Made by a program: the position numbers and the translations under genes
From: Paenibacillus_AB hodogayensis
GTDB taxonomy: Bacteria; Bacillota; Bacilli; Paenibacillales; NBRC-103111
Reading direction: 5' to 3'
DNA length: 61,244 nucleotides
Assembly: GCF_039536325.1 (NCBI RefSeq)
Contig: NZ_BAAAYO010000016.1
Location: 1-61,244, forward strand
The notes under the pieces: model-generated
The model's database searches: none
Told to the model about the DNA's origin: nothing
Seen by the model: only the letters and a program-made list of their open reading frames with translations
In this document: piece after piece, positions 25,074 to 36,800 of the stretch
Layout: every line of letters begins with the position of its first letter
Position numbering within the stretch: position 1 is the first letter of the stretch

Positions 25074-25203
25074 ATTGTTCCCTCCTTCTATCGCCCAATT
25101 TGTATCGGACATACTCCGCGAAAATCCCCTGACGCCTTCCCCATGGCAAAGGGGCCGGGTGTGTCAGCAACCTCTCGCATCATCGCAACGTCACAGACCA
25201 ACG
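25074..25203 (-). promoter_or_regulatory. Structured leader of the S10 operon
   Basis: About 130 nt from the predicted transcription start to rpsJ. Minus-strand outer pairing CTGAC/GTCAG (25163-25167 with 25129-25133) encloses a CCCC/GGGG hairpin (25151-25154 with 25139-25142) with loop TTTGCCAT. The stretch GAGAGGTTGCTGACACACCC resembles what I recall of S10 leaders in other Bacilli. No terminator-like U tract is present, so any control would be translational or by processing. Confidence 0.5.
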
Positions 25204-25209
25204 CTCACT

Positions 25210-25238
25210 ATTATATAAAAAATCGAGAAGGAAAGCAA
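25210..25238 (-). promoter_or_regulatory. Sigma-A promoter of the S10-spc-alpha operon
   Basis: -35 TTGCTT (25233-25238), 17-bp spacer, consensus -10 TATAAT (25210-25215), immediately after the tuf terminator. It drives about 15 kb of ribosomal protein genes down to rplQ. Confidence 0.8.
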
Positions 25239-25254
25239 GAAATTTTCACAAAAG

Positions 25255-25296
25255 TTTTCAAAAAACGAAAAGAAAGCCCCCGACGTCTCCGCCGAG
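25255..25296 (-). terminator. Terminator of the str operon after tuf
   Basis: Stem CCTCGGCG/CGTCGGGG on the minus strand (25289-25296 with 25277-25284), loop GAGA, followed by CTTTCTTTTCGTTTTTT. A second small hairpin GCGAGC/GCTCGC lies right after the tuf stop (about 25327-25343). Confidence 0.88.
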
Positions 25297-25348
25297 GACT
25301 GTTTCTTCTATTATATTGTAGCTTTGCGAGCCAAAAGCTCGCATGAGC

Positions 25349-26539
25349 TTACTTCGTAATCGTTACAACAGCGCCTGATCCAACTGTACGGCCGCCTTCG
25401 CGAATCGAGAAGCGAGTGCCTTCTTCGAGAGCGATCGGAGCGATCAGTTCAACCGTTACGGCGATGTTGTCGCCCGGCATAACCATCTCAGTGCCTTCCG
25501 GCAGGTTGATGATACCCGTTACGTCCGTCGTACGGAAGTAGAACTGCGGACGGTAACCCGTGAAGAAAGGCTTATGACGGCCACCTTCTTCTTTGGTCAG
25601 GACGTAAACTTGAGCAGTGAAGTTCGTGTGAGGCTTAACCGAGTTCGGCTTTGCCAATACTTGTCCGCGCTCGATATCTTTACGGTCAACGCCACGCAGC
25701 AGTGCGCCGATGTTGTCGCCCGCTTGAGCGGAGTCGAGCAACTTGCGGAACATTTCTACGCCGGTAACGATGGATTTGCGAGTATCTTCGGCCAGGCCGA
25801 TGATTTCGATTTCGTCGCCGACTTTAACCGTACCGCGCTCGATACGACCGGTAGCAACCGTACCGCGACCCGTGATCGTGAACACGTCCTCGACAGGCAT
25901 CAAGAAAGGCTTGTCAGTGTCGCGTACAGGCTCAGGGATGTAGGTATCGATATGCTCAAACAATTCGACGATTTTGTCAGCCCATTGACCATCCGGATTT
26001 TGCAACGCTTCGCGAGCGGAACCGCGGACAATCGGCGTGTCGTCGCCAGGGAATTCGTACTCGTTCAGCAGGTCGCGAACTTCCATTTCAACGAGCTCGA
26101 GCAATTCTTCGTCCTCGACAGTGTCGCATTTGTTCAGGAATACGACGATGTAAGGAACGCCTACGTTGCGGGAGAGCAGGATGTGTTCGCGAGTTTGCGG
26201 CATTGGGCCGTCAGCTGCGGATACAACCAGAATCGCTCCGTCCATTTGAGCAGCGCCGGTGATCATGTTTTTAACATAGTCGGCGTGTCCAGGGCAGTCA
26301 ACGTGTGCATAGTGGCGATTAGGCGTTTCATACTCAACGTGTGCCGTCGAGATCGTGATACCGCGCTCGCGCTCTTCAGGCGCTTTGTCGATTTGGTCGA
26401 ACGCTACAGCGCTACCGCCGTATCTTTTCGCCAAAACCGTAGTAATTGCCGCCGTCAGCGTAGTTTTACCATGGTCAACGTGACCGATGGTACCGATGTT
26501 AACGTGCGGTTTGTTGCGTTCAAATTTTGCTTTTGCCAT
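25349..26539 (-). CDS. tuf: Elongation factor Tu
   Basis: 396-aa GTPase delivering aminoacyl-tRNA to the ribosome. GHVDHGKTTL (G1), DCPGHADY (G3) and NKCD (G4) are intact. RGGxGGAGG-type site (GAGGAGG) before ATG. 33 bp after fusA; last gene of the str operon. The residues in domain II/III are standard, with no marks of a kirromycin-resistant variant that I could recognise. Confidence 0.99.
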   Translation of the reverse strand: MAKAKFERNKPHVNIGTIGHVDHGKTTLTAAITTVLAKRYGGSAVAFDQIDKAPEERERGITISTAHVEYETPNRHYAHVDCPGHADYVKNMITGAAQMDGAILVVSAADGPMPQTREHILLSRNVGVPYIVVFLNKCDTVEDEELLELVEMEVRDLLNEYEFPGDDTPIVRGSAREALQNPDGQWADKIVELFEHIDTYIPEPVRDTDKPFLMPVEDVFTITGRGTVATGRIERGTVKVGDEIEIIGLAEDTRKSIVTGVEMFRKLLDSAQAGDNIGALLRGVDRKDIERGQVLAKPNSVKPHTNFTAQVYVLTKEEGGRHKPFFTGYRPQFYFRTTDVTGIINLPEGTEMVMPGDNIAVTVELIAPIALEEGTRFSIREGGRTVGSGAVVTITK

Positions 26540-26572
26540 GACAACAATTCCTCCTCTAATAAGAGAGTATGA

Positions 26573-28645
<2,073 letters not shown>

Positions 28646-28713
28646 ATGATCTTCTCCTTTCAAGATGTAGTTGGGTTATGTAGAAAGACTCCCTAGGAAG
28701 CCTTTCTAGCAGA

Positions 28714-29184
28714 TTACCAGCGATAGTGTGCAAAAGCCTTATTGGCTTCAGCCATTTTGTGCGTATCTTCCCGTTTCTTCACGGAAGCTCCGGTGTTGTT
28801 GCTGGCATCCAAAATCTCGGCTGCCAACCGCTCTTCCATCGTCTTCTCGCCGCGAAGGCGCGAGTAGTGCACCAACCAACGAAGACCAAGCGCAGTACGG
28901 CGCTCCGGTTTAACTTCGATCGGCACTTGATAGTTCGAACCGCCCACACGACGAGCCTTTACTTCAAGTACAGGCATGATATTCTTGATCGCCTGCTCGA
29001 AAACTTCCATGGGCTCTTTGCCGGAACGGTCTTTGATCAGGTTGAACGAATTATACAGGATCGTTTGCGCAACGCCGCGCTTTCCGTCGATCATGATACG
29101 GTTGATAAGACGGGTAACGAGCTTGCTGCTGTAAATCGGATCCGGCAATACATCTCTTTTGGGTACTGGACCTTTACGAGGCAT
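28714..29184 (-). CDS. rpsG: 30S ribosomal protein S7
   Basis: 156-aa uS7, which nucleates 30S head assembly. MPRKGPVPKRDVLPDPIYSS and EVKARRVGGSNYQVPIEVKP. A ribosome site AAAGGGGG precedes ATG 29184. In E. coli S7 represses its own operon. Confidence 0.98.
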   Translation of the reverse strand: MPRKGPVPKRDVLPDPIYSSKLVTRLINRIMIDGKRGVAQTILYNSFNLIKDRSGKEPMEVFEQAIKNIMPVLEVKARRVGGSNYQVPIEVKPERRTALGLRWLVHYSRLRGEKTMEERLAAEILDASNNTGASVKKREDTHKMAEANKAFAHYRW

Positions 29185-29230
29185 AGTTATCCCCCTTTCT
29201 TGCGAGTTTCATCCATTTTATTGATTTTTT

Positions 29231-29248
29231 GCCGTCTTAAGAGACGGC
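29231..29248 (-). promoter_or_regulatory. Hairpin in the rpsL-rpsG spacer
   Basis: Perfect 7-bp stem GCCGTCT/AGACGGC with a 4-nt loop, in the 72-bp gap after rpsL. On the minus strand it is followed by A residues, not U, so it does not terminate transcription. The position is comparable to the S7 target in E. coli, but no sequence homology is claimed. Confidence 0.4.
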
Positions 29249-29256
29249 CTTTCTTC

Positions 29257-29676
29257 TTACTTCTTCACTTTCGGACGTTTCGTACCGTACTTCGAACGGG
29301 CTTGTTTCCGGTTGTTGACGCCGGACGTATCCAGAGCGCCGCGAACGATATGGTACCGTACACCCGGAAGATCCTTAACCCGGCCGCCGCGAATCAGAAC
29401 GACGCTGTGCTCTTGCAGGTTGTGTCCGATACCCGGAATATAAGCCGTTACCTCGACACGGTTGGTCAAGCGCACACGCGCATATTTACGCAGTGCAGAG
29501 TTCGGTTTCTTCGGCGTCATCGTGCCTACGCGAGTGCATACACCGCGTTTTTGCGGAGCGCTCGATTCGGTTTGCTCACGCTTCAGGGCGTTGAAGCCTC
29601 TTTGCAGAGCAGGCGATTTCGACTTGGTGATCTTAGCCTTGCGTCCTTTACGAACCAATTGGTTAATCGTTGGCAT
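29257..29676 (-). CDS. rpsL: 30S ribosomal protein S12
   Basis: 139-aa uS12 of the decoding centre. TPKKPNSALRKYARVRLTN retains the Lys residues whose change gives streptomycin resistance, and GRVKDLPGVRYHIVRGALD is wild-type, so the protein looks streptomycin-sensitive. GGAGGTGG site before ATG 29676. Confidence 0.98.
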   Translation of the reverse strand: MPTINQLVRKGRKAKITKSKSPALQRGFNALKREQTESSAPQKRGVCTRVGTMTPKKPNSALRKYARVRLTNRVEVTAYIPGIGHNLQEHSVVLIRGGRVKDLPGVRYHIVRGALDTSGVNNRKQARSKYGTKRPKVKK

Positions 29677-29764
29677 GTCGCCACCTCCTTCCCATTATTG
29701 CCATCAGCTGTCGTGCTCCGATTCAAGTCCACAGATCCAGGTGGTTCACGCTCAGGCAAACGAA

Positions 29765-29840
29765 ATGATTTTGCCGTTCGCCTTCGCGGGCGACAAAATC
29801 ATATGGTAAGCGGCTGACGCAAGCGACGCCTGCGCCAGCT
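29765..29840 (-). promoter_or_regulatory. rpsL 5' region with two stable hairpins
   Basis: Between ybxF and rpsL. Hairpin 1 pairs CTGGCGCA with TGCGTCAG (about 29813-29838). Hairpin 2 pairs ATGATTTTG with CAAAATCAT (29765-29773, 29794-29802), continued by TCGCC/GGCGA (29789-29793, 29778-29782) with a one-sided 4-nt bulge and a CGCGAA loop. No U tract follows, so this is not a terminator. It could control rpsL translation or processing. Confidence 0.45.
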
Positions 29841-29851
29841 TAGCTTCTTAT

Positions 29852-30103
29852 TTATTCGTTTACTGCGGCGGCAATCGCCGCACCAACTTCGATTCCGCAA
29901 GCTTTGCCAAGCTGCTTCATCGAGTCGACATATGTCACTTGAACCCCCATTTTCTTGCACAGGTTCACGATCTTGGCTGTTATTCTCGGATCTGCATCTT
30001 TCGCGACAAACACTTCCGAAGCTTTGCCAAGCTCCACCATCTTTGTCGTCTGCTTCGTGCCTATTGAAATGTTCTCCGCCTGTTTCACTTTATCATAAGA
30101 CAT
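29852..30103 (-). CDS. ybxF: L7Ae/L30e-family K-turn-binding protein
   Basis: 83-aa protein of the L7Ae family; B. subtilis YbxF binds kink-turn RNA and associates with ribosomes, with no essential role known. MSYDKVKQAENISIGTKQTT and SEVFVAKDADPRI fit the family. ATG 30103 follows GGAGG by 7 nt; 16 upstream codons rejected. First gene of the str operon, behind its own promoter. Confidence 0.93.
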   Translation of the reverse strand: MSYDKVKQAENISIGTKQTTKMVELGKASEVFVAKDADPRITAKIVNLCKKMGVQVTYVDSMKQLGKACGIEVGAAIAAAVNE

Positions 30104-30157
30104 CGCGCATCCTCCAAAGTACAGGAGTGAAAACGAAGCTTCGGCACACACTTTGAT

Positions 30158-30186
30158 AGTTTAGCATCTAGAAAATACGGTGTCAA
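30158..30186 (-). promoter_or_regulatory. Sigma-A promoter of the str operon
   Basis: Consensus -35 TTGACA (30181-30186), 17-bp spacer, -10 TAAACT (30158-30163) with an extended TGC just before it. It lies in the 107-bp gap after rpoC, where no terminator is seen, so the str genes probably receive both readthrough and local transcription. Confidence 0.75.
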
Positions 30187-30210
30187 GGATAGAGCCGCGT
30201 TAAGATCTTT

Positions 30211-33200
30211 TTAAGATTCGAGCGCGACCGTCTCCAGCTCTTCCTCGGACAAAGCTTCTTTCATATTCGGGTCGTTCACTTCGATGCTGCGGTAGCGGGT
30301 CATGCCCGTACCGGCCGGAATGAGCTTGCCGATAATGACGTTCTCTTTGAGTCCGAGAAGCTGATCGACTTTTCCTTTGATCGCCGCATCGGTCAGGACA
30401 CGTGTCGTCTCCTGGAACGAAGCTGCCGACAGGAAGGAATCCGTCTCCAGCGACGCTTTCGTAATACCGAGCAATACCGGCTTGGCGACAGCCGGCTCTT
30501 CGCCCGAGAACAGCACTTGACGGTTCGCTTCTTCGTATTCGTGCATGTTTACGAAGGAGCCCGGCAGAAGAGCGGTGCTTCCGCTGTCGATAATGCGGAT
30601 CTTGCGAAGCATCTGGCGAATCATGATCTCGATATGCTTATCGTTGATCTCAACGCCCTGGTTCCGGTAAACGCGCTGTACTTCCTGCAAAATGTAGTTC
30701 TGCACGCCGCGAATACCTTTGATGCGCAGCATTTCCTTCGGATCGATGGAGCCGTCGGTCAGCTCGTCTCCGGCTTCGACCTGCTGGCCGGCCGTGACAC
30801 GAATCCGCGAGCCATACGTAACCAAATACGTCTTGGACTCGGCTTCGCCCTCGATCTCGATTTCGCGGCGGTCTTTGCCCTCGCGAATATCTTTTACTTT
30901 GCCGTCGATTTCGGAAATCGTCGCTTGCCCTTTCGGGTTACGCGCCTCGAACAATTCCTGAATCCGCGGCAAACCTTGCGTGATGTCGTCTCCTGCAACG
31001 CCCCCGGTATGGAACGTACGCATCGTGAGCTGGGTTCCCGGCTCCCCGATGGACTGGGCGGCAATAATGCCGACCGCTTCGCCGATCTCCACGTGCGTGC
31101 CGGTAGCCAGATTGCGTCCGTAGCACTTTTTGCACACGCCGTGTTGGGTGCGGCAGCTGAGCACGGAACGAATTTGCAGCTTATGGACGCCCGCGGCGAT
31201 GAGCGCATCCGCTTTAGTCGAATCGATGAGCTCGTTGCGGTTCACGATGACTTCGCCCGTCTGCGGATGACGAATCGTTTCAAACGAGTAGCGTCCTTCG
31301 ATACGGTCGAACAGATCCTCGATAACTTCCTTGCCGTCCTGAATTCTGCTGACGATAAAGCCTTTATCCGTTCCGCAATCGTCCTCGCGGACGATAACGT
31401 CCTGGGCTACGTCTACGAGACGGCGGGTCAAGTAACCCGAGTCGGCAGTCCGAAGCGCCGTATCCGCCAAACCTTTACGGGCACCGTGCGTCGAGATAAA
31501 GTATTCCAAGACGGTCAGGCCTTCGCGGAAGTTCGATTTGATCGGCAATTCGTAAATGCGTCCCGATGGCGTCGCCATAAGACCGCGCATGCCGCCTAAC
31601 TGGGTGATCTGCGATTTGTTACCACGCGCTTTCGATTCGACCATCATCATGATCGAATTGAACTTGTCGAGAGATTTCATGAGCACCTCGGTAATGCGCT
31701 CCTTCGTCTCGCTCCAGATCGTAATAATCCGGTCATAACGCTCGTCGTCGGTAATAAGACCGCGGCGGTATTGCTGCATCACGATCTTGACCTTCTCTTC
31801 CGACTCGCCGAGAATAACTTCCTTCTCCTTCGGAACGATTACGTCGGAGACGGCCACGGTAATACCGGCGCGTGTCGAGTAGGTGAAGCCGTTTTGCTTG
31901 ATGTTATCCAAAATGACCGACGTCTGGGTCGTATGGTATTGACGGAAGCACTCCCCGATAATCGTGCCCAAGTAGTCTTTCCCTACGGCGCCGCGCGACG
32001 GAATGTTCATGATGAACTCCCGCACGTTGGCACCTTTCTCGAATACGAAATATTCGTCGGAAATTCCGTTGAACAGATTGCTCTTCGTCGCTTCATTGAT
32101 ATACGGAAAATCGCTCGGGAAAATTTCATTGAAGATGATTTTCCCTACCGTCGTAACGAGCAGAGCTTCCTGCTGACGGTCGGTAAAGCTGGTTTTGCCC
32201 AGCACCCTCGCCGGAATCGCAACACGCGCATGCAAGGAAGCGGCGCCGCGCTGATAAGCCGATACGGCTTCAGCAACGTTGCGGAAGATGGTACCCGTTC
32301 CTTGTGCTTCCGGGTTATCCATCGTCAAGTAAAAGCTGCCGAGTACCATATCCTGCGAAGGCGTAACGACAGGCTTGCCGTCCTTCGGGTTCAGGATGTT
32401 GCCGGAAGCCAGCATTAAAATGCGCGCTTCGGCTTGAGCCTCGGCGGACAACGGAACGTGAACGGCCATCTGGTCACCGTCAAAGTCGGCATTGTAAGCC
32501 GTACATACGAGTGGATGCAGCTTAATGGCACGGCCTTCCACAAGAATAGGCTCGAACGCCTGAATACCGAGACGGTGAAGCGTCGGCGCACGGTTCAACA
32601 GTACCGGATGCTCTTTAATGACTTCTTCGAGAACGTCCCATACTTCAGGGCTGACGCGTTCTACCTTGCGCTTCGCACTCTTGATATTATGGGCAAGCCC
32701 TTTATTGACAAGCTCCTTCATGACGAAAGGCTTGAACAATTCAAGCGCCATTTCCTTAGGCAAGCCGCATTGGTACATTTTGAGGCTCGGCCCTACGACG
32801 ATAACGGAACGGCCGGAATAGTCGACCCGTTTGCCGAGCAGGTTTTGCCGGAAACGTCCTTGCTTGCCTTTCAGCATATGGCTAAGCGATTTCAACGGAC
32901 GGTTGCCCGGACCCGTAACCGGACGGCCGCGGCGGCCGTTATCGATCAACGCGTCGACGGCTTCCTGCAGCATCCGCTTCTCGTTCTGCACGATAATATC
33001 CGGTGCGCCGAGGTCAAGCAGACGCTTGAGCCGGTTGTTCCGGTTAATAACGCGGCGGTACAGATCGTTCAAGTCGGACGTGGCGAAACGGCCGCCGTCC
33101 AATTGCACCATCGGGCGAAGCTCCGGAGGAATGACCGGAAGCACGTCCAGCACCATCCATTCCGGCTCGTTGCCGGAGTTGCGGAACGCCTCCATGACTT

Positions 33201-33831
33201 CCAGACGCTTGATCGCCCGGTTGCGCCGTTGGCCTTGAGCGGTGCGAAGCTCTTCCTTCAGTTGGTCGACTTCCTTGTCGATGTCGATATCCTGAAGCAG
33301 CTTTTTAACCGCTTCTGCACCCATGCCGGCTTGAAACGCATAGCCGTATTTCTCGCGATAGCTGCGGTACTCTTTTTCGGACAGCAGCTGTTTTTTCTCC
33401 AACGGTGTATCGCCCGGATCGGTTACGACATAAGATGCGAAGTAAATGATCTCTTCGAGCGAGCGCGGAGACATATCGAGCGCCAAGCCCATCCGGCTCG
33501 GTATGCCTTTGAAATACCAAATATGCGAAACCGGAGCGGCCAATTCAATGTGGCCCATACGTTCGCGGCGCACTTTGGCGCGGGTTACTTCAACGCCGCA
33601 GCGATCGCAGACGACGCCTTTGTAACGCACGCGCTTGTACTTGCCGCAATGGCATTCCCAGTCCTTGGTAGGTCCGAAAATTTTCTCGCAGAACAAGCCT
33701 TCTTTTTCCGGTTTTAGCGTCCGGTAATTGATCGTTTCCGGCTTCTTGACTTCCCCACGGGACCAGGAACGAATCTTTTCGGGAGAAGCCAGACCGATCT
33801 TCATGTACTCGAAATTGTTTACGTCCAACAA
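30211..33831 (-). CDS. rpoC: RNA polymerase beta' subunit
   Basis: 1206 aa, full length. N-terminal zinc site CHCGKYKRVRYKGVVCDRCG (about 60-80), rudder/clamp region, catalytic NADFDGD binding the active-site Mg (about 445), bridge helix/trigger loop region, second zinc cluster CRTQHGVCKKCYGR (about 885). Start is the first of two TTG codons at 33831, 7 nt from AGGAGGG; MLDVNNFEYM matches B. subtilis. 46 bp after rpoB. Confidence 0.99.
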   Translation of the reverse strand: MLDVNNFEYMKIGLASPEKIRSWSRGEVKKPETINYRTLKPEKEGLFCEKIFGPTKDWECHCGKYKRVRYKGVVCDRCGVEVTRAKVRRERMGHIELAAPVSHIWYFKGIPSRMGLALDMSPRSLEEIIYFASYVVTDPGDTPLEKKQLLSEKEYRSYREKYGYAFQAGMGAEAVKKLLQDIDIDKEVDQLKEELRTAQGQRRNRAIKRLEVMEAFRNSGNEPEWMVLDVLPVIPPELRPMVQLDGGRFATSDLNDLYRRVINRNNRLKRLLDLGAPDIIVQNEKRMLQEAVDALIDNGRRGRPVTGPGNRPLKSLSHMLKGKQGRFRQNLLGKRVDYSGRSVIVVGPSLKMYQCGLPKEMALELFKPFVMKELVNKGLAHNIKSAKRKVERVSPEVWDVLEEVIKEHPVLLNRAPTLHRLGIQAFEPILVEGRAIKLHPLVCTAYNADFDGDQMAVHVPLSAEAQAEARILMLASGNILNPKDGKPVVTPSQDMVLGSFYLTMDNPEAQGTGTIFRNVAEAVSAYQRGAASLHARVAIPARVLGKTSFTDRQQEALLVTTVGKIIFNEIFPSDFPYINEATKSNLFNGISDEYFVFEKGANVREFIMNIPSRGAVGKDYLGTIIGECFRQYHTTQTSVILDNIKQNGFTYSTRAGITVAVSDVIVPKEKEVILGESEEKVKIVMQQYRRGLITDDERYDRIITIWSETKERITEVLMKSLDKFNSIMMMVESKARGNKSQITQLGGMRGLMATPSGRIYELPIKSNFREGLTVLEYFISTHGARKGLADTALRTADSGYLTRRLVDVAQDVIVREDDCGTDKGFIVSRIQDGKEVIEDLFDRIEGRYSFETIRHPQTGEVIVNRNELIDSTKADALIAAGVHKLQIRSVLSCRTQHGVCKKCYGRNLATGTHVEIGEAVGIIAAQSIGEPGTQLTMRTFHTGGVAGDDITQGLPRIQELFEARNPKGQATISEIDGKVKDIREGKDRREIEIEGEAESKTYLVTYGSRIRVTAGQQVEAGDELTDGSIDPKEMLRIKGIRGVQNYILQEVQRVYRNQGVEINDKHIEIMIRQMLRKIRIIDSGSTALLPGSFVNMHEYEEANRQVLFSGEEPAVAKPVLLGITKASLETDSFLSAASFQETTRVLTDAAIKGKVDQLLGLKENVIIGKLIPAGTGMTRYRSIEVNDPNMKEALSEEELETVALES

Positions 33832-33877
33832 GGAGCAACCCTCCTCCAGTGTATGCTGCCTACCGAATCGTCACGAA

Positions 33878-36800
33878 TCATTCTGCGCCTGCTTCGGAGC
33901 CTTCCAGGTTAAGATTGAGCTTGTCGCCGGAAACATCGTCCTCGTCGTCCAGTTCCTTCATCTCGATCTCTTCTTCGTTTTCTGACAAGATCTTTACGTC
34001 CATCCCCAAGCTTTGCAGCTCTTTGATCAATACTTTGAACGACTCCGGAACGCCTGGCTCCGGTACGTTCTCGCCTTTGACGATCGATTCGTACGTCTTC
34101 ACGCGGCCGACCACGTCATCGGACTTGACGGTCAAAATTTCCTGCAAAGTATAGGCAGCGCCGTAAGCTTCAAGCGCCCAAACTTCCATCTCCCCGAAGC
34201 GCTGTCCGCCGAACTGGGCTTTACCGCCCAAAGGCTGCTGCGTAACGAGCGAGTAAGGACCGGTGGAACGAGCATGGATCTTGTCGTCGACCATGTGCGC
34301 CAGCTTGATCATATACATGACGCCGACGGTTACTTCGCGCTCGAACGGCTCGCCCGTACGTCCGTCGTACAAAATCGTTTTGCCGTTGCGCTGCATGCCG
34401 GCTTCTTCCATCGTGTCGAATACGTCATACTCGCGGGCGCCGTCAAATACCGGCGTTGCCGTATGAATGCCGAGACGGAGCGCGGCCATGCCAAGGTGAA
34501 CTTCCAGCACCTGGCCGATATTCATCCGCGAAGGAACGCCGAGCGGGTTGAGCACGACTTGTACCGGCGTGCCATCCGGCAGGAACGGCATATCTTCTTC
34601 CGGAAGGATCCGCGCGATAACGCCCTTGTTGCCGTGACGGCCGGCCATTTTATCGCCTTCGGATATTTTTCTTTTTTGGGCAATATAAACACGAACGAGC
34701 TGATTGACGCCCGGCGGCAATTCGTCACCGTTCTCACGGGTAAACACTTTGACGTCGACGACGATGCCGTCCGTACCGTGAGGTACGCGCAGCGACGTGT
34801 CGCGAACTTCCCGCGCCTTCTCGCCGAAGATCGCATGCAGGAGACGTTCTTCCGCCGTAAGCTCGGTGACGCCCTTCGGCGTTACTTTGCCGACGAGAAT
34901 ATCGCCTGCTCCGATTTCCGCACCGACGCGAATAATGCCGCGCTCATCCAGGTTGCGCAGAGCGTCTTCGCCCACGTTCGGAATGTCGCGCGTAATTTCT
35001 TCGGGTCCGAGCTTCGTATCGCGTGCTTCGGATTCGTATTCTTCGATATGAATGGACGTGTACACGTCTTCTTTGACCAGCTTCTGGCTGAGCAGAATGG
35101 CATCCTCGTAGTTATACCCTTCCCAAGTCATGAACGCGACGACGACGTTGCGTCCGAGCGCCAGTTCGCCGAGCTCCGTGGAAGGACCGTCTGCCAAAAT
35201 ATCGCCGACTTTCACGATATCGCCCTTATGAACGATCGGGCGTTGGTTGACGCATGTTCCCTGGTTGGAACGAATAAACTTGTGAAGTCTGTGTTTGATC
35301 AAATCGCCTTCCACCAGACGGCCGTCGACCGTCGCACGGCGGCGCACCCATACCTCGTTGGCGGAGACGCGTTCCACGACACCGTCATGCTTGCTGACGA
35401 TGCATACGCCGGAATCTTTGGCGCTCTTGTGCTCCATGCCGGTACCGACGAGCGGGGACTTCGGAATAAGCAGCGGAACGGCCTGCCGTTGCATGTTCGA
35501 TCCCATCAGGGCGCGGTTGGAGTCGTCGTTTTCCAGGAACGGAATCAACGCGGTCGCCACGGAGACGACCTGCTTCGGCGAAACGTCCATATAGTCGACG
35601 CGCTCTTTGGGAAGCGTCAGTATGTCATCCTTGTACCGTACGATAACGGTATCGTTGGTAAAGGTACTGTCTTCGTTCAAATCGGCATTCGCCTGAGCGA
35701 TGACATAATTGTCTTCTTCGTCGGCGGTCAAATAAGCGATCTGCTCGGTAACCGTGCCGTCCTTCGGGTCGACCCAACGATAAGGCGCTTCGATAAAGCC
35801 GTAATCGTTAATGCGGGCGAACGAGGACAGCGAGTTGATCAAACCGATGTTCGGACCTTCAGGCGTTTCGATCGGACACATCCGGCCATAGTGAGAGTGA
35901 TGGACGTCGCGGACTTCCATGCCCGCTCTTTCCCGTGTCAAACCACCGGGACCGAGTGCGGACAGACGACGTTTGTGCGTCAGCTCGGCCAGCGGATTGG
36001 TCTGGTCCATAAACTGCGACAACTGCGAGCTTCCGAAAAACTCTTTGATCGAAGCGATAACCGGACGAATGTTGATCAGCGCCTGCGGTGTAATGACGTT
36101 GGCGTCCTGAATCGACATCCGCTCACGCACGACGCGCTCCATCCGCGACAAACCGATGCGGAACTGATTCTGCAACAGCTCGCCGACGGAACGCAGTCTC
36201 CGGTTGCCCAGATGGTCGATATCGTCGGTGCTGCCAATGCCGTGCAGCAGGTTTATGAAATAGTTGATCGACGAAATAATATCCGCCGGTGTAATGTTCT
36301 TGGTCGATTTATCAATAACCCCGTTGGAGATAACTTTAACGACCTTGCCTTCTTCCAATGGGGAATATACGTTTACGGCCTGCATCGGAATGCGGTCCGC
36401 GTCGAGCACACCGCCGGTAACGGCGTATTCGATGAATCCGACGTTTTTCTCCAGCGCCGGCAAAATTTGATCAAGCAGACGGCGGTCCAGCATTTGACCC
36501 GCTTCCGCGATGATTTCGCCCGTTTCCGGATCGGCTAGCGATTCGGCAAGACGCTGATTGAACAAGCGGTTTTTGATATGCAGCTTTTTATTGATTTTAT
36601 AGCGTCCGACATTCGCGAGATCGTACCGCTTCGGATCGAAGAACCGGGCAATGAGCAAGCTCTTCGCGTTATCCAGCGTAGGCGGCTCGCCCGGACGGAG
36701 GCGTTCGTAGATTTCAATAAGCGCTTTATCCGTCGTATCCGTGTTGTCTTTGTCGAGCGTGTTGCGAATATATTCGTTATCGCCGAGCAAGTCGATAATT

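Noticed and set aside
34013..36538. 841-codon plus-strand frame antisense to rpoB
   Set aside because: Shadow frame of the GC-rich third positions of rpoB; no motif and no expression signal.
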